A DNA stretch of 8,689 nucleotides from contig JACMJO010000438.1 in the NCBI GenBank assembly GCA_014380605.1, forward strand, positions 1 to 8,689. Direction: 5' to 3'. The stretch's first letter is position 1, and each line of letters starts with the position of its first letter. Made by a program: the position numbers and the translations under genes. Source of the DNA: Fimbriimonadaceae bacterium (GTDB lineage Bacteria > Armatimonadota > Fimbriimonadia > Fimbriimonadales > Fimbriimonadaceae). The notes beneath the pieces are model-generated. The model did not search any database. It was given only the letters and a program-made list of their open reading frames with translations, and was not told the DNA's origin. Of this stretch, positions 1-5,234 are shown piece by piece.

Positions 1-172
1 AAGCAAGTTCACGCTCGGCGGAGTGAAGAACTTTGCCGTACGAGACGGATTCGAGTACGGCCTCGGAGCCTTCATCGGCCTCTACTCTTTCCCATCTTCC
101 CTCGATTCCTTTTATGGAAAGAATCCCGTCACCTTCGGCCTTTTCTTCAGGATCAGGCCCTCAAGGATGTAA
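1..172 (+). CDS. C-terminal end of a beta-barrel-like protein, unknown function (partial)
   Basis: The frame is open from base 2 to the TAA at 170-172 and gives the last 56 residues of a protein whose start lies outside the window. The fragment alternates polar and hydrophobic or aromatic residues (for example FEYGLGAFIGLY and PVTFGLFFRIRP) with short Gly/Asn turns. That pattern is typical of antiparallel strands at the end of an outer-membrane-type beta barrel, so an envelope location is inferred. No catalytic motif is visible and I cannot name the family with confidence. The next gene starts 6 nt after the stop, so this is probably the upstream member of an operon with the thioredoxin-like gene and the secreted protein that follow. 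Confidence is good that it is coding, low for function. Confidence 0.6.
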   Translation, partial: SKFTLGGVKNFAVRDGFEYGLGAFIGLYSFPSSLDSFYGKNPVTFGLFFRIRPSRM

Positions 173-178
173 CGAAAT

Positions 179-409
179 ATGAAACAGAAACTAGAAGTAT
201 TCACTGGCAGTTGCCGCCTTTGCGAAGGCGCAGTCACCTTAGTTGAGAACACCGCAAGCAGGGACGAATTCGAGATCGACATCCTCTCCATCGACGGAGA
301 GCGAGCTAAAGAACTCGGACTGACCTCCGTTCCAAGCATCGTGAAGAACGGCGAAGTCTTGTTCGCCCGGCTTCCAAGCAAGGATGAACTCGTTGCGGCT
401 CTTCACTAG
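179..409 (+). CDS. Small thioredoxin/glutaredoxin-like protein with CxxC motif
   Basis: This 76-residue protein has the minimal thioredoxin fold pattern. An N-terminal strand (KLEVFTG) leads into C12-R-L-C15 at the start of helix 1, then a second strand (FEIDILSID), a Val-Pro (V51-P52, the cis-proline site), the strand pair SIVKNGEVLFA, and a last helix (SKDELVAALH). It has no signal peptide, so it is probably cytoplasmic. Known relatives reduce disulfides or handle soft metals; which applies here cannot be read from the sequence. The start is supported by AAGGA at 163-167, 11 nt upstream, and by the 6-nt gap from the previous stop. The last 26 nt overlap the start of the next gene (ATG at 384), which points to translational coupling. 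An antisense open frame over this region is a shadow. Confidence 0.8.
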   Translation: MKQKLEVFTGSCRLCEGAVTLVENTASRDEFEIDILSIDGERAKELGLTSVPSIVKNGEVLFARLPSKDELVAALH

Positions 410-1010
410 CATCGTTCTCCTTGGCTGGGGAGCTTTTGCCGCCGCTCAATCAAGCGGCGGATGCCCGTTGTGAACGGGGGGTGGATTCGGAGCCGGTGCG
501 GCTTCGAGAGAAACGCCTAAGTGGCAGATCACAACCGTTTTGGCTCCGGCAACCACAACGTTCGGCGAGACCTTTGTCTGGCATCGACCGCTAGGGCGAC
601 TTCAGGTTGGCGTTGCCTTGCTCTGGAAGCAAGGGGCATTTCGAGGCTTGGCCAATTATGAGGTGATCAAGGAAACGGCCAAAGCTCCCAATTTGCGGGT
701 TGGATTCGGAGTCCAAGGTATTGGAACCGGAAACCCGGGCTACTTCGCGACCTCAGAAAAGACCTTCGCTATTCCTGCGGGTGCCCTCACGGGCTATCTG
801 GGAATCGGCTATCGATCTAATGAGGACCACGCGCATGGGCTCGCAGGAGTTAAGTTCACGCCGACTCAGTCCGCCTGGACCATCGGGCTCCAACTTGATG
901 GCCACTGGGCTCACCCGTTTGCGGCTTATCGCATCGGGAAAGGTTCGTCCGCAGGAGCCTACTTGGTTGAAGGTAAATCTCCAGGACTGATGGTTAGCTG
1001 GGCCAGGTGA
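384..1010 (+). CDS. Secreted protein of unknown function with in-frame UGA (candidate selenoprotein, or gene broken by a nonsense codon)
   Basis: An ATG at 384 encodes a typical signal peptide (MNSLRLFTSIVLLGWGAFAA, likely cleaved near AAA-QSS) followed by GGCPL, then a UGA at 471-473. The very same frame stays open to the TGA at 1008-1010, for 209 codons including stop. The part after the UGA has alternating strand-like segments (KWQITTVLAP, LRVGFGVQGIG, AWTIGLQLDGHW) and resembles a beta-rich envelope protein. The UGA is codon 30 and forms C27-P28-L29-x30, a CxxU pattern, with a SECIS-like hairpin downstream at 486-508. The alternatives are a Cys-to-stop mutation (TGC/TGT to TGA), or separate translation from an internal start such as TTG at 540, which would leave the product without an export signal and the signal peptide without a protein. 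Overlap with the thioredoxin-like gene suggests a shared redox or metal role, but that is inference. I do not recognise the family. Confidence 0.5.
439..460 (+). other. Perfect 8-bp hairpin in the signal-peptide coding region
   Basis: CCGCCGCT at 439-446 pairs perfectly with AGCGGCGG at 453-460 around a 6-nt loop. No T-run follows, so it is not a normal intrinsic terminator. It lies just upstream of the in-frame UGA and is the first of three successive hairpins (439-460, 464-478, 486-508). It could slow ribosomes or simply reflect GC-rich Ala/Gly codons. Confidence 0.4.
464..478 (+). other. 6-bp hairpin enclosing the UGA codon
   Basis: CCCGTT at 464-469 pairs with AACGGG at 473-478 around the loop GTG (470-472). 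The UGA codon at 471-473 therefore sits in the loop and the first base of the 3' arm. If it forms, it competes for space with a translating ribosome at the UGA. It does not overlap the 486-508 hairpin, so both can form together. Confidence 0.4.
486..508 (+). promoter_or_regulatory. Candidate bacterial SECIS-like stem-loop
   Basis: TTCGGAGCC (486-494) pairs with GGCTTCGAG (500-508) over 9 bp, two of them G-U, around the loop GGTGC (495-499). The loop begins 21 nt after the UGA, within the usual distance for bacterial SECIS elements, and starts with GGU, as does the apical loop of the Escherichia coli fdhF element (GGUCU). The bulged U known to matter for SelB binding in that element is not evident here. 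The role is inferred from position and shape only. Confidence 0.4.
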
Positions 1011-1055
1011 TCGTTGCGTTCTAGCTAGCAAATTTGACGTTTCTGGAGATTCCCC

Positions 1056-1085
1056 TTGGCATTCTTTAATGGCCTGTGATATATT
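1056..1085 (+). promoter_or_regulatory. Sigma-70-type promoter of the LacI-family regulator gene
   Basis: TTGGCA at 1056-1061 serves as the -35 element and TATATT at 1080-1085 as the -10, with an 18-nt spacer. A TGA just before the -10 (1077-1079) fits an extended -10 (TGn). The predicted start of transcription falls near 1091-1093, inside the first operator palindrome, as expected for self-repression. TTGACG at 1034-1039 is a second possible -35 but has no -10 at the right distance. Confidence 0.65.
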
Positions 1086-1086
1086 A

Positions 1087-1100
1087 ACCAAACATTTGGT
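1087..1100 (+). promoter_or_regulatory. LacI-family operator O1 (14-bp palindrome)
   Basis: ACCAAA-CA-TTTGGT is a perfect 6-bp inverted repeat with a 2-bp centre. The AAAnnTTT core resembles operators of the LacI/PurR family. It directly follows the -10 element and covers the likely transcription start, so bound repressor would block initiation. The centre is CA rather than the CG step common in this family. Confidence 0.8.
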
Positions 1101-1108
1101 CAATGTGA

Positions 1109-1122
1109 ACCAAAGGTTTGGT
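1109..1122 (+). promoter_or_regulatory. LacI-family operator O2 (14-bp palindrome)
   Basis: ACCAAA-GG-TTTGGT repeats both arms of the first operator with only the central two bases changed. It begins exactly 22 bp after O1, about two helical turns, so two repressor dimers would sit on the same DNA face. It ends 11 bp before the regulator's ATG. No other copy of the palindrome was noticed in the window. Confidence 0.8.
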
Positions 1123-1133
1123 CAGAGTCGTCC

Positions 1134-2162
1134 ATGGCAAGTGAAGTCAACAGCAGAGCCGCTATCAAAGGAGTAACTCTGCGTGATGTTGCCGAGCAGG
1201 TGGCGGTTAGCCCGTTCACGGTTTCGGTAGTGCTAAACGGGTCCAAATCCAACACTCGGGTGTCTCCCGCGACCCGAGAGCGCATTATGAAGGCAGCCCA
1301 AGACTTGGGGTACCAGCCAAACTCCTTGGCCAGGGCACTCAAGCGTCGGTCGACGAACATTCTGGGACTGTACTTCGGCTATGGACACCTTGAACCGCAC
1401 GACCCATTTCATGCGGAAGTGCTGACCGGGCTGCAAAGAGGCTGTGAGGCCTGCAACAAGGACCTGATGATCCACTACTCGTTCCACCGGTACAGCGTGG
1501 ACGAAGTTTTCTCCGAGTTGGTTGGAGGAAAGATCGATGGCCTCGTAATCATTGCCTCGCCGGGCGATCCTTTGGTCGAGCGGGTACGGGGCTCTCATCT
1601 ATCAGTTGTAGCGATGACCGACGCGATTGAAGGAGTGCCCTCTGTCGTAGCCGACGATGCGGCTGGGTCGGTCGCCATTGCCGAGCACCTTCACGCAAAG
1701 GGGCATCGAATCGTCTTGTATCGTTCTTGTCCTGGCCAGTCTGACTCTGCATCGAGAAGGCAGCAAGCCTTTGAGAAGAGGGCGTCCGAGCTCGGCATGA
1801 CGACTATTGCGGGAAGGACCAACGATTGGAAAGGGATGGTTTCGGACGAGGAAGCCCATGTTCTTTCACGTCGGGCAGAGCTTGGAGTTACCGCCGCGGT
1901 TTGTTGGGGAGATCCCAGCGCCCACGCCTTGTTGGCCTTTTGCAAGGCGAGCGGGATTAAGGTTCCAAGCGATCTTGCCGTCGTTGGATTCAACGGAATC
2001 GAATCCCCGGTTGAACCGGCCCAAGTTTTAACCACTGTCCGCGCTTGCTGGTCGAATGTGGCCCAGCAAGCAGTTCACTTACTTGTCAAATCCCTTGGAG
2101 GGCAAGGTGTGCCTAGCCTCACCGTATTGCCCGTCGAGTTCTTCAAAGGAGACACAGCCTAA
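1134..2162 (+). CDS. LacI-family transcriptional regulator
   Basis: This 342-residue protein has normal family length. Residues 14-36 (VTLRDVAEQVAVSPFTVSVV and following) form the helix-turn-helix. Helix 3 and the hinge helix follow (ATRERIMKAAQDLGYQPNSL at about 46-65, then ARALK). From residue 75 on there is a periplasmic-binding-protein-like effector domain, with strands NILGLYFG, IDGLVIIASP, HRIVLYRS and DLAVVGFNGIE in the usual order. It should bind a small ligand, often a sugar in this family, and release DNA; the ligand is not evident. The ATG at 1134 was chosen because the HTH sits at the expected distance; the Shine-Dalgarno is weak. Two matching palindromes immediately upstream overlap its promoter, so it almost certainly represses itself. 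The pseudopilin gene starts 49 nt downstream and may be on the same transcript. Confidence 0.93.
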   Translation: MASEVNSRAAIKGVTLRDVAEQVAVSPFTVSVVLNGSKSNTRVSPATRERIMKAAQDLGYQPNSLARALKRRSTNILGLYFGYGHLEPHDPFHAEVLTGLQRGCEACNKDLMIHYSFHRYSVDEVFSELVGGKIDGLVIIASPGDPLVERVRGSHLSVVAMTDAIEGVPSVVADDAAGSVAIAEHLHAKGHRIVLYRSCPGQSDSASRRQQAFEKRASELGMTTIAGRTNDWKGMVSDEEAHVLSRRAELGVTAAVCWGDPSAHALLAFCKASGIKVPSDLAVVGFNGIESPVEPAQVLTTVRACWSNVAQQAVHLLVKSLGGQGVPSLTVLPVEFFKGDTA

Positions 2163-2168
2163 GGAGGT
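2161..2168 (+). promoter_or_regulatory. Consensus Shine-Dalgarno with no start codon in reach
   Basis: AAGGAGGT is a full anti-16S match overlapping the last two bases of the regulator's stop codon. The next gene's ATG (2212) is 43 nt further on, too far for ordinary use, and no ATG, GTG or TTG lies in the normal 5-12 nt window. It may aid ribosome retention or reinitiation after the regulator stop, or be chance. Confidence 0.35.
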
Positions 2169-2211
2169 CTCCGAAAGCGGCCAGAGATGGCCATTTTGCA
2201 CCGAAGCTATC

Positions 2212-3006
2212 ATGAAACATCAATCCAAAAACGCGTTTACGCTCATCGAGCTTCTCGTCGTTATCGCGATTATCGCGATTCTGGCGGCGATTCTTTTCCC
2301 AGTTTTTGCTCAGGCTAAAGCCTCTGCCAAGACAACGGCCACTCTCAGCAATCTGAAACAGACGGCGACCGCAGGAATCATGTATTCCACCGACTATGAC
2401 GACGTTGTGCATCCTCACGAGTACTACAATGGCGCGGTAACGCCATTCATCGATGCTGGCTATTACTGGTACATCGAGCCATATATGAAGAACAAGCAGC
2501 TCTTGTTCGATGTGGCCCGCGGCGTCAACGTTGATACCAACGACGTGAATCGACTCTGGGAGCGAGCAGTTACGATCTCTCTTAATCGAAACGGGTGGTC
2601 CAGTTGGGAGACGCCTCCTCCAGGATGGGTGCGTTCTTACCGCGTCATGTCCTCCCAAGAAGACATCGCTAAGCGAGCGGCATATGTAATCACCGCTCGA
2701 CCAACCGCGCTTAGCATTGGATATCCCTGGACATCTGATGAAGCGGCTTGCCCCGTCATTGTAAACCCAACCACAGTTTCCAACACAAGATTCCAGAGGG
2801 TTTATCTTGCCGGCCGGTTCCACCGAGATCGAGTCATCACTGCATTCGGCGACGGTCACGCAGGTGGAGTGCCGAGTTCCAAGGTCATGAAGTTCAATCA
2901 GACCGTAGCCCAGGCAGAGACTTGTGCGGGCTACAACGATCCGATGTATGTCCCTCAAGGGATCGATTTCACCTACTGGGGAACCTGGTTTGACGCCACC
3001 CGCTAG
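2212..3006 (+). CDS. DUF1559-like pseudopilin (type II/IV prepilin leader, H-X9-DG)
   Basis: This 264-residue protein begins with a class III prepilin signal. MKHQSKNA is the leader and prepilin peptidase should cut between A8 and F9. The mature part opens FTLIE, with Glu at mature position 5, followed by a long hydrophobic helix (about residues 11-33). Ala rather than the usual Gly at -1 is common in Armatimonadota copies, as I recall them. The C-terminal domain holds H204-X9-D214-G215, the processing-associated H-X9-DG motif of the DUF1559 group. The product would sit in the inner membrane or a pseudopilus; what these very numerous proteins do is unknown. The frame is open further upstream to 2056, but no sensible start exists there and the leader fixes ATG 2212. 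The small protein gene starts 9 nt after its stop. The long antisense frame opposite is a shadow. Confidence 0.92.
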   Translation: MKHQSKNAFTLIELLVVIAIIAILAAILFPVFAQAKASAKTTATLSNLKQTATAGIMYSTDYDDVVHPHEYYNGAVTPFIDAGYYWYIEPYMKNKQLLFDVARGVNVDTNDVNRLWERAVTISLNRNGWSSWETPPPGWVRSYRVMSSQEDIAKRAAYVITARPTALSIGYPWTSDEAACPVIVNPTTVSNTRFQRVYLAGRFHRDRVITAFGDGHAGGVPSSKVMKFNQTVAQAETCAGYNDPMYVPQGIDFTYWGTWFDATR

Positions 3007-3015
3007 GGCCAACCT

Positions 3016-3234
3016 ATGAAAAAGGAAATCAGTCCGGGTGTGATTATTGCGGTTATCGGAGTGCTGGTCGTCGGTGTTGCCGCGTTCTTCATCTTCGGTG
3101 GCAACAGTGGCAGTGGTACCGAAAAAGTCGATCTGAAGAAGCTCGACCCGAAGGACCTTCGCGACGAAGATCCGATTCGACGAGGTCAGCCTGGCTACCG
3201 TGAGAGAACCACTGATCCACCGACCGGGCAGTAG
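3016..3234 (+). CDS. Small single-helix membrane protein, pseudopilin companion
   Basis: This 72-residue protein has one transmembrane helix (about residues 8-28, GVIIAVIGVLVVGVAAFFIF), a Gly/Ser linker, and a charged C-terminal tail (EKVDLKKLDPKDLRDEDPIR and the PGYRER segment). The MKKEISP start and the DxLRDEDPxRxGxPGYRER tail recur, in my recollection, in small proteins encoded directly after DUF1559 pseudopilins in Fimbriimonas-type genomes. A role in the same envelope structure is inferred from that pairing and the 9-nt spacing. A weak AGGG at 3005-3008 precedes the start. It has no enzymatic motif. Being real is likely; the function is unknown. Confidence 0.8.
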   Translation: MKKEISPGVIIAVIGVLVVGVAAFFIFGGNSGSGTEKVDLKKLDPKDLRDEDPIRRGQPGYRERTTDPPTGQ

Positions 3235-3246
3235 GCCCTGAATTGT

Positions 3247-3276
3247 AACGAGCTCCGAGGTACCTCGGAGCTCGTT
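3247..3276 (+). terminator. Probable intrinsic terminator: 30-bp perfect palindrome
   Basis: AACGAGCTCCGAGGT is followed at once by its exact reverse complement. As RNA it gives a 13-bp GC-rich stem with a 4-nt GUAC loop, followed by CCCTTTAT, a modest U-run. It lies 12 nt after the small protein's stop and 20 nt before the ABC gene, so it probably ends the regulator-pseudopilin unit. The weak T-tract leaves room for read-through. Confidence 0.65.
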
Positions 3277-3296
3277 CCCTTTATCTGTATGGCTCT

Positions 3297-5234
3297 ATGA
3301 ATTCCTCACAGTTGTCTACCGACCCAGCAGACATTGGTCTGAGAGAATGCTTGCGCGTTCTCCGCCGGTTTTGGGCGTTCGTCAGGCCCTATCGAGGAAA
3401 GTTTTTCCTCACAATCTGCCTCCTTTTCCTCTCGGTGCCGTTGGCCCAGTTTGCGTTGTTCCTCACCCGCGACGTCACCAATCAAGCGCTCCTTGCCGCC
3501 AATCTCACCGCCGATGAGCGATGGGCAACCGTGCTGCGAATCGTCGGTTTGCAGGCGATCTTCTTCCTAAGCAGCGCGGTTCTGTCCACTTGGCGAGAGG
3601 TCTTGGAGTGGTACGGCGCAATGCGTGCTACTTTCGATGTCAGGCTTGCCTTCTACAAGCATCTGCATCGGCTTCCTCTGTCTTTCCTCGCGCGACGACT
3701 ACCGGGAGAGCATCTGTTTCGCTCCACCACCGATATGGTCTCGGTCTTTCGGGTCGCGAACCGTCCTGCGGCACCGACCGCATCCGGCCAATCGCCTCCG
3801 GAAAGCAAAGAGGTGGCGATGGCGATCTATTCCAACGACGTCGACCCTTACGATCCCGGCTTGATGGGCATGATTGTGCGGACGGTGCCGATGATAATCG
3901 AGACCCTCTACAGCTTGGCTTGGGGCGCGGCGCTTCTGTTCCTCATCGATCCCGTGCTCAGCCTCTGCCTGATCCTCTACATCGTTCCATTCACCCTGGT
4001 TTCTCAGCGGCTGTTCAACCGCGTTCGGAAAACGGCGTTTGCGTTTAAGGAACGAAGCGAAGTTGAAGCCGGAGTGCTCCGCGACAGCATCGCGGGGTTA
4101 CGAACCTTGAAGTCCTTCGGACGGCTCAACTACCAACTCAAGCGATACATGCATTCGGTGATCGATGCCCGCCGACGCGGTATCCAGCAGATTTCGGAGA
4201 TTGTGCTCACCCAGAACGTAGCCCAAATGGGAATGAAGTGGGCGTTCTCCATGAGCATCTATCTGTACGTAACGATTCGGGTGATGCAGGGCAAGTCGAC
4301 CATCGGCGACTGGGTCGTGACTTTCCTCCTAATCGAAGCCGCCCAAGCGCCACTCGAGAACTTCGTTCAACTCTTGCAATTGGTGAAGATGCAGCTGGTT
4401 CCCGCTCAACGGGTCCTGGAGACGCTGGATCAGGAGCCGGCCATCGTCGATCCTCCTAACGCACCAAAGATTCCCGAGGTGTCGGGACGTGTCCAGTTCA
4501 AGGATGTTCAGTTTTCTTACAGCGATGTGCGGCCCGCGCTTAATGGCATCAGCCTAACCATTGAGCCAGGAACCTACGTCGGGATCGTGGGGCCAAGTGG
4601 GGCGGGAAAGAGTTCTCTGATTGCCTTGCTATTGCGTCTCTATCAGCCTCAGTCAGGCGCAATCCTTGTGGACGGGCACGACGTGGGCCAAATCCAGCTT
4701 CAAAGCCTCCTGGACCAGGTTGGCACCGTGCCCCAATCGACTTACCTGTACAGCGGCTCGATCTTAGACAACATCCTATTCGGCGACCCGTGGGCTTCAG
4801 AGGAAGATTTGGCCAGGGCGATTGCCGACTCTGGCGTAGATCGCTTTGCAGCGCGATTTCCAGAGGGGCTAGAAACGGAGCTAGGCGAAGGAGCGACGAT
4901 TTCAGGAGGAGAGCGCCAGAGGATCGGGATTGCTCGAGCCCTTGTGCGAAATCCGCGGATTTTGGTTCTTGACGAGGCCACCGCAAACCTGGATCCTGAG
5001 ACGGAGGAATCCGTCTTGCGGTCGATCGACGTTCTCCGGCAAGGGCGGACCGTGCTTTCCGTGGCGCACCGGCTGAAGGCCGTGATGCGATGCGATCAGA
5101 TCGTGGTACTGGAGGAAGGCCGGGTTTCTCAAACCGGTAGCCATGCAGAACTGATCTCAGCCCCCGGCCCCTACCAAACGCTCTGGCGGGAACAGATGCA
5201 CGATTCTGAAGAGTTCTCAGAGGTCAAGCCATGA
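3297..5234 (+). CDS. ABC exporter half-transporter with intact ATPase motifs (subunit 1)
   Basis: This 645-residue protein has an exporter membrane domain followed by an ATPase domain. Hydrophobic segments lie near residues 34-56, 79-98, 196-216, 218-238, 303-325 and 334-350. The nucleotide-binding domain has an A-loop Y408, Walker A GPSGAGKSS (432-440), Q-loop Q480, signature ISGGE (535-539, a mild variant of LSGGQ), Walker B ILVLDE with catalytic E560, D-loop ANLD and H-loop H591. It should pair with the next gene's product as a heterodimer in the inner membrane. An insertion of about 39 residues (within 147-191), Pro/Ser-rich then Asp/Tyr-rich, separates helix 2 from helix 3. The ATG at 3297 has no clear Shine-Dalgarno and follows a terminator-like palindrome by only 20 nt, so the operon's promoter is not visible. 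The substrate is unknown. Confidence 0.92.
   Translation: MNSSQLSTDPADIGLRECLRVLRRFWAFVRPYRGKFFLTICLLFLSVPLAQFALFLTRDVTNQALLAANLTADERWATVLRIVGLQAIFFLSSAVLSTWREVLEWYGAMRATFDVRLAFYKHLHRLPLSFLARRLPGEHLFRSTTDMVSVFRVANRPAAPTASGQSPPESKEVAMAIYSNDVDPYDPGLMGMIVRTVPMIIETLYSLAWGAALLFLIDPVLSLCLILYIVPFTLVSQRLFNRVRKTAFAFKERSEVEAGVLRDSIAGLRTLKSFGRLNYQLKRYMHSVIDARRRGIQQISEIVLTQNVAQMGMKWAFSMSIYLYVTIRVMQGKSTIGDWVVTFLLIEAAQAPLENFVQLLQLVKMQLVPAQRVLETLDQEPAIVDPPNAPKIPEVSGRVQFKDVQFSYSDVRPALNGISLTIEPGTYVGIVGPSGAGKSSLIALLLRLYQPQSGAILVDGHDVGQIQLQSLLDQVGTVPQSTYLYSGSILDNILFGDPWASEEDLARAIADSGVDRFAARFPEGLETELGEGATISGGERQRIGIARALVRNPRILVLDEATANLDPETEESVLRSIDVLRQGRTVLSVAHRLKAVMRCDQIVVLEEGRVSQTGSHAELISAPGPYQTLWREQMHDSEEFSEVKP

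Noticed and set aside
540..1010. A separate gene starting at TTG 540
   Set aside because: The same frame is open back to the UGA at 471 and joins a signal peptide at 384; TTG 540 has no Shine-Dalgarno and cuts into a strand-like segment.
1021..1028. CTAGCTAG palindrome after the secreted-protein gene
   Set aside because: It is too short for a terminator and has no T-run or partner copy.
2179..2196. GGCC-agagat-GGCC followed by ATTTT as a terminator after the regulator
   Set aside because: A 4-bp stem and four T bases are too weak to call termination.
2187..2320. Short ORF from ATG 2187, 18 nt after the AAGGAGGT
   Set aside because: It is out of frame with the pseudopilin, basic and motif-free, and spaced too far from the Shine-Dalgarno; likely chance.
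2143..3012. 289-residue open frame on the - strand opposite the pseudopilin gene
   Set aside because: It mirrors a gene with a clear prepilin leader and H-X9-DG motif; its product has no recognisable motif or ribosome site.
4549..4986. 145-residue - strand open frame inside ABC subunit 1
   Set aside because: It runs opposite the conserved ATPase domain and is compositionally a reverse-frame shadow rich in Arg, Pro and Ser.
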